Shown: positions 1 through 11,610 of the stretch, piece after piece
Numbering within the stretch: the first letter of the stretch is position 1
Layout: every line of letters begins with the position of its first letter
Origin: Solanum dulcamara
Taxonomy: Eukaryota > Streptophyta > Magnoliopsida > Solanales > Solanaceae
Direction: 5' to 3'
Assembly: GCF_947179165.1 (NCBI RefSeq)
Contig: NC_077237.1
Span: 10,654,735 to 10,718,734 of the forward strand
Length of the DNA stretch: 64,000 nt
Notes under the pieces: generated by a model
What the model was told of the DNA's origin: nothing
Databases searched by the model: none
Seen by the model: the letters and a program-made list of their open reading frames with translations, nothing else
Program-made: the position numbers and the translations under genes

Positions 1-432
1 TCACCTTTTTTGTTTGTTTAATCATACCCCAGTACCCAACCAGAAAATCTCAAGTATTTTTCTTCTTAATTACTTACTAGACTATATTTTAATGCTAAGT
101 ACAGATAAAATATGAAGAATTATATTTCCCTGGTATTCAATCTATATGTGACATTTCTACATCACAAAATTTGTTATTATAAATTGTTGCATCTGCCTTT
201 TTGTTTTTGCATTATCTTCACTAGAAGATTTATTTGAAACTAACAAAAACTCTACCTTTTTTTGGCTCTCCAGACCCTACTTTATTTGATTATATATACT
301 GGATATATTAAATACTATGTGATTCTTCACTATATTGATTTTTAGTACATTGTTAATGAAAGATAGCATAAGTGAAAATGCTTCATTACCAAGAATGTCA
401 GTTCTAATTCAAATAAAAATTATGTTATATAG
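1..432. other. probable intron of the ERF gene
   Basis: This AT-rich stretch precedes the acceptor at 431-432 and has no coding signal in the ERF frame. It is most simply the 3' part of the intron upstream of the AP2 exon. I did not find a credible first exon here. Confidence 0.45.
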
Positions 433-1145
433 GTGGTGAAGATACAAGCATTAGGACCATTACAAGCAGCACACCAACAACAGAAGCAACATTTATATAC
501 ACTAGTTCAACAAACTATGATCATGATCATCAAAATAGCAGCATTGATCAATCTATTAATAATCAACCAAGACGAAGATACAGAGGAGTTAGACAGAGGC
601 CATGGGGAAAATGGGCAGCTGAAATAAGAGATCCATATAAAGCCGCGCGTGTTTGGCTTGGTACTTTTGACACTGCTGAAGCAGCTGCTAGAGCTTATGA
701 TGAAGCCGCTCTTAGATTCAGAGGTAGCAAAGCTAAACTCAACTTCCCCGAAAATGTTAGACTATTGCCTTCTTCAATTCAACAAACTCCAAATACCCTT
801 AACTCTGTTTCTTCCTCACCCGAGCCAATAGTTCACACCACTTCTCTCGATCATTCCAATTTTATCAGACATTCCTCCAAGAATGAAGAACCAACTTCTT
901 CTCTCTATCCTTCCAATTTTGTTATTGGACATTCCTCCAAGGACGACGAGCCTATAGTTCATACTTCTTCTCTGTATCGTTCCAATTTTATCGAAAGGAA
1001 TGATCCAATAGTTGATCAAATGGTGCAGCATGGGGCTTATTTTCCATATTTTCAGGCAGGTACTACTTCTAGTGGAAGTGATTTTCATCAAGCTGCACCT
1101 TCTAATTGGTCAAATTATGATAATCCTTCTTTTTCATCTGGATAA
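433..1145 (+). CDS. AP2/ERF transcription factor, 3' exon (ABR1/RAP2.6-like, group X)
   Basis: This is the last exon of an ethylene-response-factor gene. A single AP2/ERF domain binds GCC-box or related DNA in the nucleus. The open frame (codons starting at positions divisible by 3) runs from a splice acceptor (ttatatag, AG at 431-432) to TAA at 1143-1145, about 236 codons. The domain begins near 579 with [19 protein letters not shown] and continues through [19 protein letters not shown] to NFPEN near 752. The conserved Ala and Asp positions of ERF-type (not DREB-type) domains are present. The flanking RRYRG and [14 protein letters not shown] words match the ABR1/RAP2.6L group as I know it. 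The tail is Ser/His-rich with an internal repeat. No convincing start exon is seen in bases 1-432, so it probably lies upstream of the window. The 5' end is therefore partial and the gene symbol is left open. Confidence 0.88.
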
Positions 1146-1988
1146 TTTTATTGTACTCCTAGAAGATTTGACTAGTTAGTACCATCACTTTCATCTGATT
1201 TTTTTTTTCCGAATGTATTGATGAACAATAATTGTTCACGTATACTAGGTGCTTTTTATTTTTTGCTCATGTTTTGGGATGAATTAAAGTGAGGAAGTTG
1301 AAAAATTAAAAAAGTTGAGAGGAAGAAATATCATTTTCTAACTTTTCTTGTTAGAACTACTCATCCTTTTATTTATGATTATGATGCCAATTTTTATTCA
1401 TGATTCATTTATAGTAATTATGATATATGCATATACATATATATCATGAAGAATGTCAAATTTTACTATAGTGTTCTATAATAATACAGGCCATGCCAAT
1501 ATTTTTTTTATTTGTTCCACCATATTGGAAGTATACAATTTCACCAAGTTAGCGCAATTCTAATGTGTGATTTGCTTAATGAAGAGATGTTATATGAACC
1601 TTTTTACTTGATTCAGTCTTTTTTATAGGTTTTCAACGTAGAGACAAATTTAAGATTTTAATAAAATAGATGTACTATTATAAGAAGGCGGATTTAGAAT
1701 TTGTATGTAACGAATTTAATATTTTGATTCATATCATTTACTCATTACATTTTTAAGAATTATAGAATTGAGATTAAATTCTTTATACAATTTTAATTAT
1801 TCCAAGATATATATCAAACTCCATACCGAAACCCGAAAATGTTTCAATCAGTTGACTATATATATGTGTGTGTATATATTTGATTTAATTACATCAAATT
1901 GTATGGTGATAAAAGTATCGAAATTTTAATATGTCAAAATTGGGATTTTGAAAGAGTAATATATCAAATAAAGAAAGAAGAATATATA
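1146..1988. other. ERF 3' flank and AT-rich intergenic DNA
   Basis: Non-coding AT-rich sequence with several TA-rich runs. The first few hundred bases presumably include the ERF 3' UTR. No gene or clear element is visible. Confidence 0.4.
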
Positions 1989-2705
1989 CACTAGAACCTC
2001 TTTAAATTAATATTTTTGGGACCATAAAATATTATTATTTTATAGATATTATTTTAAAGAGTATTTTCAAGATTAATTTAATGAAGGTCAATATTAATTA
2101 CATCGCTCAGGGAATGAAACCTCAAGGAATTTAAATGAACCCATTTGTAAAAACGACATTTATAAACTTGAGGTCATGATTGATAGTCTCGATTACCGCA
2201 ATAAAATGGATGTCAATAGCATGTTGAATTACGTGGGTGAAAATGATACATGTTCACGGGTCCAAAGCTTAGAAGAAATTGTGGATATCATCGGAGAAAT
2301 CAATGTTATTGATGGGTTGAAGACGATACAATACTTTTAGAGCCAGTTATGCGTAAGGAAACACTTATCGTGTCTAGAACTCTTCAAATTTTTTTGGTGC
2401 AGTTCGAGAAGACACCAGAACTTTCGGATGCAGTAAGAAAAGTTAAAGAAGAGCTTCAACTAGATTTAAATTTTAATAAAAAACATTAGAATCATATTTC
2501 ACTAAATTATCTTAGATATTTATATAATTTTAAGAACAATTAATTTATAATATTAATTACACCATATATTTATATAGAAATCTTCCAAAAATATATTATC
2601 CTATTATCTTATCAAAATCAGTGATATTTTTCACTAATCTAAATTAGAATCGGAGAAAAATATTATCTTAGAGAATTTATTAATTTATCGTCTTCCCATC
2701 TAGAA
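1989..2705 (+). mobile_element. Lemi1/pogo-like (Tc1-mariner superfamily) DNA transposon remnant
   Basis: The left end reads CACTAGAACCTCTTTAAATT just after a TA dinucleotide. This resembles the Emigrant/Lemi1 pogo-type terminal repeat (CAGTAAAACCTCTATAAATTAATA). A diverged inverse form (TTATTAATTTA) lies near 2685-2700. Between them is the C-terminal part of a plant Tigger/pogo-type transposase. Most of the transposase, including the DDE core, is missing, so this is an internally deleted, dead copy. The right boundary is approximate. Confidence 0.6.
2167..2489 (+). pseudogene. C-terminal fragment of a pogo/Tigger-type transposase
   Basis: Two frames joined by a frameshift near 2310 read as the tail of a CENP-B/Tigger-like plant transposase. 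The first contains DYRNKMDVNSMLNYVGEND and SLEEIVDII. The second contains SRTLQIFLVQFEKTPELSD and VRKVKEELQLDLNFNKK and stops at 2487-2489. A low-complexity C-terminal tail ending in NFNKK is what I recall from plant pogo-like transposases. The helix-turn-helix and DDE parts are absent, so no activity is expected. Confidence 0.6.
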
Positions 2706-2756
2706 GCCCACCTTTCATCTCACGTGCATCATGAGTTTGACTCATTGTGTCTTGCT

Positions 2757-3262
2757 ATTTCTACTTACAAAAAACAAAGCACGTGCCCAAAGTCAATTAA
2801 ATTAGAACGAATAATATTCTACAAGAATGAAAATTTTTTAAAAAATTCACATTAAATATAAGAACCATTATACAACTTCCAGAACTTCAAGCACATGTCC
2901 CCTCAAGTTTATTCAATTTCAATTAGTGTACATAGAGATTCAATTAGTGGGGTCAAGGTCAACAATTTAAATTTAAGAACAAAATTCCTATGATAGGATA
3001 ATATTCTTTTCATATCGACCAATACAATAAACTAAATCTTTTTTGGTACAAATAATAATATTCTTTTTACATTCAGAGCGATAAACTAAATGGGGTTGTA
3101 TATTGTTAGACAATTTTAATGATGATCATCCTAATATTTTATAGATAAACTGATAATCACTGTTACAAAACAATGAATTAGCGATGTATATTTAAACAAC
3201 AAAAATTTCATGCTAATTTTATTTAGCTATAGATTAGCAGTTAATTATAAGAAAATTTTATT
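2757..3262 (+). repeat. dispersed repeat R, internally deleted copy
   Basis: The left portion (to about 2930) matches 3838-3990, sharing words such as CACGTGCCC and AAGTCAATTAAATT. The right portion matches 36258-36560, sharing TAGTGGGGTCAAG, GGATAATATTCTTTTCATAT and AATAAACTAAAT. The middle part found in the other copies is missing. No coding potential. The superfamily is unknown. Confidence 0.6.
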
Positions 3263-3832
3263 AGTTAGGAGCTATAATAGAGAGACCTTAATTTTTTTTA
3301 TTTAATCGACATATATAAATTGAATAACAATAATAGACTCATTATAATCCTACAATTGAGGTCTAAAAAGAGTAGAATGTTATCCATATCTTATGAAGTA
3401 AGAATGTAAACAATGCAAATTTTTAATTAAAAAATATAATATAAATTAGAATAATAAAATATGGATCAAGAATTTGAGAAATTGATAAAATGATATCGAA
3501 ATAGTGTTACGCTGAGGTTGATATGATGATATTGAAATAGTGTCGACTTGTTGCAATGCTTGAAATTTGAAGAAGACACCAAAAATCAAATTTGATCTTT
3601 TTGTAACAAGAAGACAATAGATATTTTGCATAATGCAGAAGGTTTGACCGTTTGGGAGACTTCAGAATATTCAATAATAAGAGAATAAAATAGTGAAAGG
3701 AGAATTAAAAAGATAAATATAGAAATAATAATGTGAATTCATGTTAACTGTTAGTATATAAATAAAGCAGCAGAATAGATAGTTAAGAAAGGATACTATT
3801 GCTTCAGTAATCTTATAATCGAGCTCTGATCT
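3263..3832. other. AT-rich intergenic DNA
   Basis: No gene is supported. A short duplicated motif (GATATCGAAATAGTGT and GATATTGAAATAGTGTC near 3492-3542) lies in an otherwise unremarkable stretch. Confidence 0.35.
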
Positions 3833-4800
3833 TACTTCTACTTACAAAGTACGTGCCCTAAGTCAATTAAATTCGATTAATAATATTCTAAAAGAATGAA
3901 AAATTCAAAAAAAATTCACATACAATACAAGAATCATACAATTTTCAGAACTTGAAGAACTTATCTCTCAAGTTTATTGAATTATGTGATACAAATACGA
4001 CTCAAAATGAAAATCAGCAAAAATTTTGTTTTAAGCCTCAAGGCTAAAAAAATTGTAATACTAATTTATCAATTTATTTTTACTTAAAAAATATTGAAAT
4101 TTGCAGGAAAAAAATTGCAAAATCTTCATAAAAAAATAAGAAAAGAATTTTTTTCCAATAGTAAAAATATTTTAGACTTTGAATTAAGCTACTCAAATCT
4201 TCATATATTTGGAGAAAATTTCTTATGCAACAAGATCTAAGGTAATGTATTATATATATATAGCTAAGTTATTAACTTGAAATAATCCTTATAACTTTAT
4301 TACTATCATGTTTTTGTTGTAAGTTAAAAATATTACATGTTATAAAAATATTACAAAATGCACTTACTAATAAAAAAACTAATTGAGGGTCTCTTATTTG
4401 AAGTTTACTTTAGCCTACTAATAACCAGTTATAAATAAGTTTTGGATTGAAATAGTAATTGGTAATTGTACCGACTTGATGAAGTGGATCAAAGCCGAAG
4501 ATCGAAAGAAAGTTACAGTTGTTGAAAGCAATAGAGGTGGTATCACCATAAATGATTAGTGTTGGATAAATTCTTGATATAGTGAATTAATCATTTATGG
4601 TGATACACATTTATTTGTTCTCAATAATTGTACTGAGACAGTCAAATTTAAGACTCTTGATAACTAAGTATGGATAAATTCGAGAAATAGATCCAAAATG
4701 TTGGAAAAAAAGAATGGAAACATAATTTCCTTTAATTGTTCTTTCTCTTTTCATATTTTCTCTTTCTTTTCCATTAAACTAAATTAATGACGCTTGATAT
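3833..4800 (+). repeat. dispersed repeat R, copy with central hairpin
   Basis: About 0.9 kb is collinear with 29985-30593 plus 36026-36240. Shared landmarks are TCTTATGCAACA, TAATTGAGGGTCTCTTAT, the hairpin at 4540-4606, and the ACGCTTGATAT end. No open frame is conserved between copies. It behaves like a nonautonomous, possibly foldback-type, element; its termini and target duplications are not clear. Confidence 0.6.
4540..4606. repeat. 19-bp perfect inverted repeat (hairpin) in repeat R
   Basis: GTATCACCATAAATGATTA at 4540-4558 is exactly complementary to 4588-4606, with a 29-nt loop. A homologous but diverged hairpin sits at about 30528-30593. Confidence 0.85.
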
Positions 4801-5667
4801 AGAATCCGATTATCTTTTTATTGAGTTCTTATTTTATTTCATTTCAAAAGTTCTTATTTTAGTGTTTAATGCGTATATATATATATGAGACAGATAAATA
4901 AAGGGCTTATATACTTGAAAGTCAATGTAGTAAAGTTTTAAAAAAAGAAATTCAACTAGATAGAAAGTTCAAGAATTTGCTCATCAATCTTTTTGTCCTC
5001 TTACTTCCAAACAACAAAAAAGATAGATAAAAAGGAAAAGATTGAACTTGAAAGTTTTCACGAATTGATGCCGAAACTAGATTTATAACTATGATTTAGA
5101 TAAGTTCTTTTTTGTTCTTCTAACCTTTTTCCATGTATATGACCAGCATAATACTTTACTTGTTAGACATTATCGAGGTTCAGTGAATGTAATGCCTGGT
5201 GTATGCAGCTTATAAATGTTATATGTTGTTTATCCACACTAATATTAATAATAACAATCCCTATGATTAACGAAAACTAAACTAAACTAGACTAATTATT
5301 ATGATTAGCTATGGTATTGTACAACATACATTTCGTAGTTTGTACTGCTAATTGAAGGAACATATCATAACATTAGTCCATAATTTGAATCTATAATGCT
5401 ACTGATATTTGATTGCTCAAAATTTATTTATCGAAATTACAATATTATAGCAGCTATAAAAACAGAGTGTCGGCTCCTGAATTCAGTAGCTTTAGTTCAA
5501 ATTTTGTATTTGTCTTAAAAATCACTTTGTACAAATTAGAACCCAGTAATTTAAACAAATTATAATTCAAAATTAAACCATAAGTTTCAAATCCTGACTC
5601 CACTTCTAAGCCAAACATAAGGAGTTGTAGAGGATACACGCATGAAGTCTATAATAGTGTAAGAAAC
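4801..5667. other. AT-rich intergenic DNA
   Basis: No gene is supported. The sequence ends at the left LTR of the gypsy element. Confidence 0.35.
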
Positions 5668-7460
5668 TGTAACGGCCTATCCTAGTCATTATGGATAGGA
5701 CAATGGGGAAGTAAGTTGGGCCAGAAAACTTCGGGTAGTAATTTCGAAAAAATTAGCCTAGGCCAGACTTGGACGAATTCTGAGTTAGGTGAGGTCTAGG
5801 GTAAACTTGTGATAGATGGGGTATCGAATCGATAATCTGATTTAATTAGCTGATAGCCAAGATTATACGGAGCATTTACGATTTTGCAAAATCACATTTG
5901 GGTGAGTAAAACTCTTGAAATTTGATTTGGCGTGAAGAGTATGATTTAAGATGCCATGGGATGAGGGTGTGTTGTGGAATAAGAGTTTGGAGCTCAATTT
6001 CTGAACTCTTTGTCTCCGCCTATCCATCTAGAGCAGGATTAGTGCCGCCAAGGCAGGGCGGTCAGAGCAGGATAGTCCCGCTATGGCGAGACAATCGCGA
6101 ACTTAAAGACAGAAAAAACCCCAAAAATGGTATTCTTCTGCAAAAACTGTTCTTAAGACATTAGTTGACGATCCAGAGCAGTTTTGATACTTTTCCACGG
6201 ATTTTAACGCCAAAGGTAAGATTTCTAATCCCTGAACTCATAATTCGATTCCTAAACCCACAAACTAGGATGAATGATCATTGTGGAGGGTTTTAACGTG
6301 AGGGTAATGGTGGAAATTAGCCCTAGGTGGGATTTAGGATCATGGGTTGGTCTAAGAGGAGAATTATACTATAATTCGACTAAAGTAGACCATTATATTG
6401 ATCCTCTGTGTGTATCTACTATTTTTAGACCAAGAACAAGCGGAACGAACACGAAAATGGAAAGCTCTTGCGTCCTAGAGTTGTTGAAGCTCTAATTCGA
6501 GGTAGGTGATGGTTTTGTTTCTTTTATGTGTTTCGTGTACTTTCTAAATTACTTCATTTAATGCACATGGGTATATGAATAGGGAAGCATGCTATGAAAT
6601 ATGTGAAATGATCACTACTGGCCTGTTTTGTGATGAACCTGTTCTTGGTGATATAATGTTGACTATTATTGATAATTGATGATTGTTTTGTATGTTTGAA
6701 TCGGGTGTCACGTTTTGATACATAATTGAATCGGGTGTCACGTCCGACACATATTTAGATCGGGTGTCTCATTCCGACACAAATTGAGTATTTGCAGGTC
6801 CCATGAGAGGACCCCTATGTGAAATTTCATGATATTTGGATTAATAAACTGTGATCTTGTGGAGTACTATTTGAGATGAAAATGGTTAAGTTATTCTGTA
6901 TGTATGTGTTTATTATGTTGGGTTTACTTGTTCATGACTCTCTTACTGGCTAGCCACGTCATCTTACCAGTACACCATAGATTTTTGTATACTGATACTA
7001 CACTTGTTTTGTCTTTGTTGAGTACATGGCATATTCAACCAACTGTAGAGAGACTTCGCTTAGAGGAGTGATAGTATTCGAGTTCAAGGGTGAGCTATTC
7101 TTTCAGGCTGTCGTGGACTCTTTTTTATTCTAGTCCTTCTTTCGGGACTTGGATGTTTGGACACTAGTTTATTCTTAAATGACTTTCTTTTGGAATTGCA
7201 TTCCCTTTCTAGACTTGTTAGTTGTTAGAGTTTTGGTACGATTGACTTTCAATTTCTAGAATGTTTTTCCGCATATTTGGATTGATTAACTAGATATTTT
7301 TGAGTTTATGAGAACTCAACCTATATTTTATTGATTAAATCTGTTTTTGCATCTTTAAAATTATTGATATCTTGAGATTATTATTATTTGGACTGTAGTA
7401 ATGGTTCTTCCATCGGAGGGTTAGTGTGGGTGCTAATCATGATAGATCAGGGTCGTGATA
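5668..7460 (+). repeat. gypsy 5' LTR
   Basis: About 1.79 kb, beginning TGTAACGGCCTATCC and ending GGGTCGTGATA just before the primer-binding site. It aligns with 18345-20053 along its length, with visible substitutions and small indels. It contains three copies of an about 30-bp subrepeat with the core GGGTGTCACG near 6700-6785. Confidence 0.85.
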
Positions 7461-7681
7461 AAATTGGTATTAGAGCCCTAGATTTGTTGATCTCATCGTA
7501 CCAAAACGAATCTAGTAGAGCTTTGCGGAACGGTACAGAGATGCTTGTACTTTTTTTTGAGGGGCTACAGGACTTTAGGAAAGGTTTCTCTATCTTTTCT
7601 CCCTTTGTGCTATAACTTGGTTCCAATTGGTATCTAATGATCCAAATTGGTATCTAACCTTCTCTCCTTTTTCGTTCATTA

Positions 7682-8560
7682 ATGGGTTCGGTGATGAATA
7701 ACACTGAAAATGAGATGTTGACAAAGTTTTTGAAGTTGAAACCTCTAGTCTTCCATGGTTCTGAGAGTGAGGATGCGTATGAGTTCATTTTGGACTGTGA
7801 TGAGAGGTTGCACAAGTTGGGAATAGTTCATTAGCACGGGGTTGAATTTGTGACTTTTCAGCTTCAAGGTGAAGTCAAATAGTGGTGGAGGGGGCCTATG
7901 TAGAATGTCACTCACCAGTTTTGCCCCCACTTACTAGAGTCCACTTTCATGCTTTGTTTCTTAAAAAATATATGCCACTTACCTTGAAGAATTGTAAGAA
8001 GGATGAGCTCATGACATTGGAGCAAGGTAATATGACAGTGGCTGCCTATGAGGCAAAATTTCATGCATTATCCAGATATGCTACTCAATTGGTAATCACA
8101 GAGGACTAGAGAATCCGATTATTTGTGCAGGGGTTGAACCTCGAGTTGCAGGTTTTGTCGCTTTACATAACTTCAGCAGGTAAGAGTTTCAATAAGGTCA
8201 CCGATTTTGTGAATAAAGTAGAGGTAGTGAAACAATATGGGAAGGCCAAAGCTTTCTCTGAAAAGCCCAAAAGTACATGTAACTTCCAAGGATCCTATTT
8301 TATAGGGTTAGGCAAGCCTGCAATTACAGCCTGGCTAATTTAGTTAGCATTGCCCACTTCTATTGACAGTTTTTTTGGTACTTCATAGCAACATCCGATC
8401 CGGGAGGTCCAAGGAGCTTTTTTTCTGGGTAGCAGGCCGTCCTTTGAGCGCTGTTATTTTAATTGTGGAGAGACGAGGGACATCATAAAGGAGTGTCCCC
8501 ACCTTTGCAGGACAAATTCAGCTCCTAGTAGGATAGAGCATTAGTACCCATGGGCGAGAG
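7682..8560 (+). pseudogene. gypsy gag (capsid/nucleocapsid), broken
   Basis: Begins at ATG 7682 ([20 protein letters not shown]), with stops by about 7834. It continues in another frame (LPPLTRVHFHALFLKKYMPL, GNMTVAAYEAKFHALSRYAT), then LELQVLSLYITSAGKSFNKV. This is the retrotransposon gag domain that packages the element RNA. A degenerate zinc knuckle (CYFNCGETRDI...C) is visible near 8450-8500, with the expected His lost. Several stops and at least one frameshift are present, so no functional Gag is expected. Confidence 0.8.
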
Positions 8561-8729
8561 AGGAAATGGTAGAGGATATCCACAAAGTAGGCGAAGAGGA
8601 AACCAGAGAGGTCGTGGAGGCCGAGGTAATGATAATGCAGGTCGAGGAGTAGCGTAGCCAGGCAGAGAGGTGGCCGTCAGGATGACAGGGCTTAATTTTA
8701 TGCCTTTTCGGGTAAGACCGAGGCTGAGG

Positions 8730-9170
8730 CATCTGATGTAGTGATCACATATACTATACTTTTCTATGAACGACTGACTACTATTTTATTTGATCCAGGT
8801 TCTACTTATTCCCATGTGTCGTTGAGTATGCCTTGGGTTTTCATGCAGTTTGTGATATACTTGATGCCCCCATTCATGTTTCTATCCATGTTGGAGAGTC
8901 TATCATAGTCACCCATGTTTATCGTACTTGTTCTATTATGTTTGTGGGATTTCAGACTTAGGTTGACGTGGTGATTTTAGATATGAATGATTTCGATGTA
9001 ATCTTGGGCATAAATTGGTTGTCCCCCTATTTTGCTTTACTTAATTGTAATGCAAAAAATGTGGCTCTAGAGATCCAAGAGAGGGAAAGGTTAGAGTGGG
9101 AATGTGTGTACAAACCTAAGCCAGCTAAGGTCATATCCTTTCTTCAGGATAAAAAAAATGGTGGGGTAGG
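8730..9170 (+). pseudogene. gypsy protease region, broken
   Basis: An aspartic-protease-like stretch: [12 protein letters not shown] near 8789 occupies the place of the active-site D-S/T-G triad, here D-P-G-S. It is followed by DFDVILGINWLSPYFALLNC near 9000, typical of gypsy proteases. The two parts are separated by stop codons. The region lies directly between gag and reverse transcriptase, as expected. Confidence 0.65.
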
Positions 9171-9175
9171 GTTGT

Positions 9176-9937
9176 TTGGCCTATCTAGCCTATATTCGAA
9201 ATGTTGATGTAGAGTCTCCCTTTATCGAGTCTATTCCAATAGTGCGCGAGTTTCCAGAAGTGTTTTCTTCAAACTTACTTGGTATGCCTCCTGAAAGAGA
9301 CATAGATCTCTGTATTGACTTAGATCCGAGCACTCATTCAATTTGTATTCCTCCATACCGTATGGCTCCAGTGGAGTTGAGAGAGCTTAAGGTTCAAATC
9401 CAAAAACTCCTTCGTAAGGGATTCATCCATCCCAGTGCTTCTCCGTCGGGTACTCCAGTGTTGTTTGTTAAGAAAAATGATGGTAGTATGAGAATGTGCA
9501 TTGACTATCAACAGTTGAATAAGGTCACTATCCAGAATGAATATTCCTTTCCACGTATTAATGACCTTTTTGATCAGTTGCAAAGTACATCAATCTTTTC
9601 AAAGATTGATCTCAGGTATGGGTACCATCAATTAAATATTAGGCTTGAGGACTTGCCCAAAACAACTTTTAGAACTAGGTACGGGCACTATGAATTTTTG
9701 GTGATGTCTTTTGGGCTGACCAATACATCTATAGCCTTCATGAATTTAATGAATGGGGTTTTCAAACCATTCCTAAATTCATTCGTTATCGTGTTTATAG
9801 ATGATATCTTGTTGTATTCAAAGAGTGAACATGAACATACAGATCATCTTCATATTGTTCTAGGTGTTCTGGGAAAGCAGAAGTTATATGCAAAACTCTC
9901 TAAGTGTGAATTATGGTTTCCTTCAATTGACTTTTAA
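9176..9937 (+). pseudogene. gypsy reverse transcriptase
   Basis: An open stretch of about 253 codons covering most of the reverse transcriptase. Motifs in order are [41 protein letters not shown] (domains 1-2), [26 protein letters not shown] and the catalytic FIDD at 9794-9805. This enzyme copies element RNA into DNA. The stretch ends in a stop in what should be the GHIIS connection to RNase H, so the polyprotein is interrupted. It is the best preserved part of the element. Confidence 0.85.
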
Positions 9938-9964
9938 GGCCATTTTATTTCAAAAGAAGGGGTA

Positions 9965-10570
9965 ATGGTACACCCACAATATATTGAAGCATTTAAGAAC
10001 TGGGCTCGGCCTAATTTCGTGACTGAAGTTAGGAGTTTTGTGGGACTAGCTTGTTATTATCACCGGTTCATGAAGAAATTTGCTTCTATCACTACTCATT
10101 TGACCAATATGACTAAAAAGGAGGTGTCATTCGAGTGGACTAACAAATGATAAGAGAGCTTCCAAAAGCTTAAAACTCTTTTGGCCAAAACACCTATTTT
10201 GACCCCGTCGTTCAAAGGTAAAGATTTCATTATTTATTGTGATGTTTCATACTTAGGTTTGGGTGTTGTGTTGATGCAGTATAAGAATGTTATAGCCTAT
10301 GCTTCACGACAGTTGAAGGTGCATGAGAGGAACTGCCCGACTTATGACTTGGAATTGGCAGCGGTAGTGTTTTTCCTAAAAATCTGGAGGCATTATCTTT
10401 ATGGCATCACATGTGAGGTGTTTACTGACCACCACAGTTTGCATAATGTGCACACCCAGAAAGACTTGACTTTCAGACAGCGAAGGTGGATGGAGTTGCT
10501 CAAAGACTATGATGTCACCATCCAGTATCATCCAGTTAAGGCTAATATGGTAGCAGATACATTAAGCTGA
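9965..10570 (+). pseudogene. gypsy connection and RNase H domain
   Basis: Connection-domain words WARPNFVTEVRSFVGLACYY and HRFMKKFA are followed by two stops near 10148. RNase H then shows [35 protein letters not shown] and [10 protein letters not shown], carrying the D, E and D catalytic positions, and ends near ADTLS. RNase H removes the RNA strand during reverse transcription. Frame breaks make it non-functional. Confidence 0.8.
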
Positions 10571-10965
10571 AAACCGATTAGCATGGGCAGTCTAACCCAT
10601 TTAGGATCCTGCGATCGGCCTCTGTCTAGGGAGATTCAAGCCTTGGACGCCAGGTTCATGAGTTTAGGCATCTCAGAGAAGGGTGAGGTGATGGCCAGTA
10701 TTGATCTAAGACCCACTTTTATATAGGAGATTAAGGCCAAGCAGTTTGAAGATGTAAATATAAATGAGATTAGAGTAAAAGTATTGATGGGCAAAGCCCA
10801 AAATTCATCCCTTGATGCAGGTGGAGTGCTCAACTTTAGGGGAAGGATTTGTGTTCTCAGATGGATGGCAAAATTGAGGAAGTTCTGTGTGAATCTCATG
10901 GTTCGCGATACTCTATTCACCCTAGAGTAATCAAGATGTATCAAGACTTGAAACTCTATATTGAT

Positions 10966-11610
10966 GGCCAGGTATGAAGAAAGACATAGTCGATTATGTA
11001 GCTAAGTATCAGAATTGCCAACAGGTAAAATATGAGCAAAAATGACCTCTAGGCTTACTTCAAAGAATGCCCATTCCTGAATAAAGAGAAATGATAGCTA
11101 TGGATTTCATGGTGGGACTTCCCAAGACCTTGGGGAAGTATGATTCCATCTGGGTAGTAGTGGAAAGGTTAACAAAGTCAGCACACTTCATTCCGATTAG
11201 AGTGGATTATAATGCACAACAATTGGGAAGGACGGGGTGCCCCTTTCCATCATTTTAGACCATAGTATGGAGTTCACCTCTAAATTTTAGGGAAAGTTGC
11301 ATGACGCTGGGCACTCAACTCACTTTCAGCAATGCCTTCCATCCCAGCCGAATGGACAATCAGAGAGGACTATCCAGGTGTTGGACGATATGTTGAGAGC
11401 ATGTGTGATCAAATTTAGGGGACATTGGGATAAGTTCTTACCCTTATGCGAGTTTTCCTATAATAATAGTTACCATTCCAGCAATGAGATGGCACCCTTC
11501 GAAGTTCTTTAGTGTAGGGTATGCCGGTCTCCCATAGGATGGTTTGAAGCTAAAGAAGTGGAGCCTTTGAGGATAATCTTAGTGAGGGATGCTCAAGATA
11601 AGGTAAGAAG
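10966..11610 (+). pseudogene. gypsy integrase, 5' part (cut by nested insertion)
   Basis: Integrase sequence in shifting frames: QNCQQVKYEQ (zinc-binding remnant), [13 protein letters not shown] (first catalytic Asp region), [15 protein letters not shown], then [17 protein letters not shown] (the D-E end of the core) and [12 protein letters not shown]. It stops abruptly at AGAAG 11606-11610, where the nested insertion begins. The same gene resumes at 17763. Integrase would insert the cDNA into the genome; this copy has multiple stops. Confidence 0.8.

Noticed and set aside
816..1091. 91-codon minus-strand ORF
   Set aside because: Shadow of the ERF coding frame on the opposite strand.
5922..6164. 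80-codon ORF in the gypsy LTR
   Set aside because: Non-coding LTR region; the corresponding part of the 3' LTR does not keep it open.
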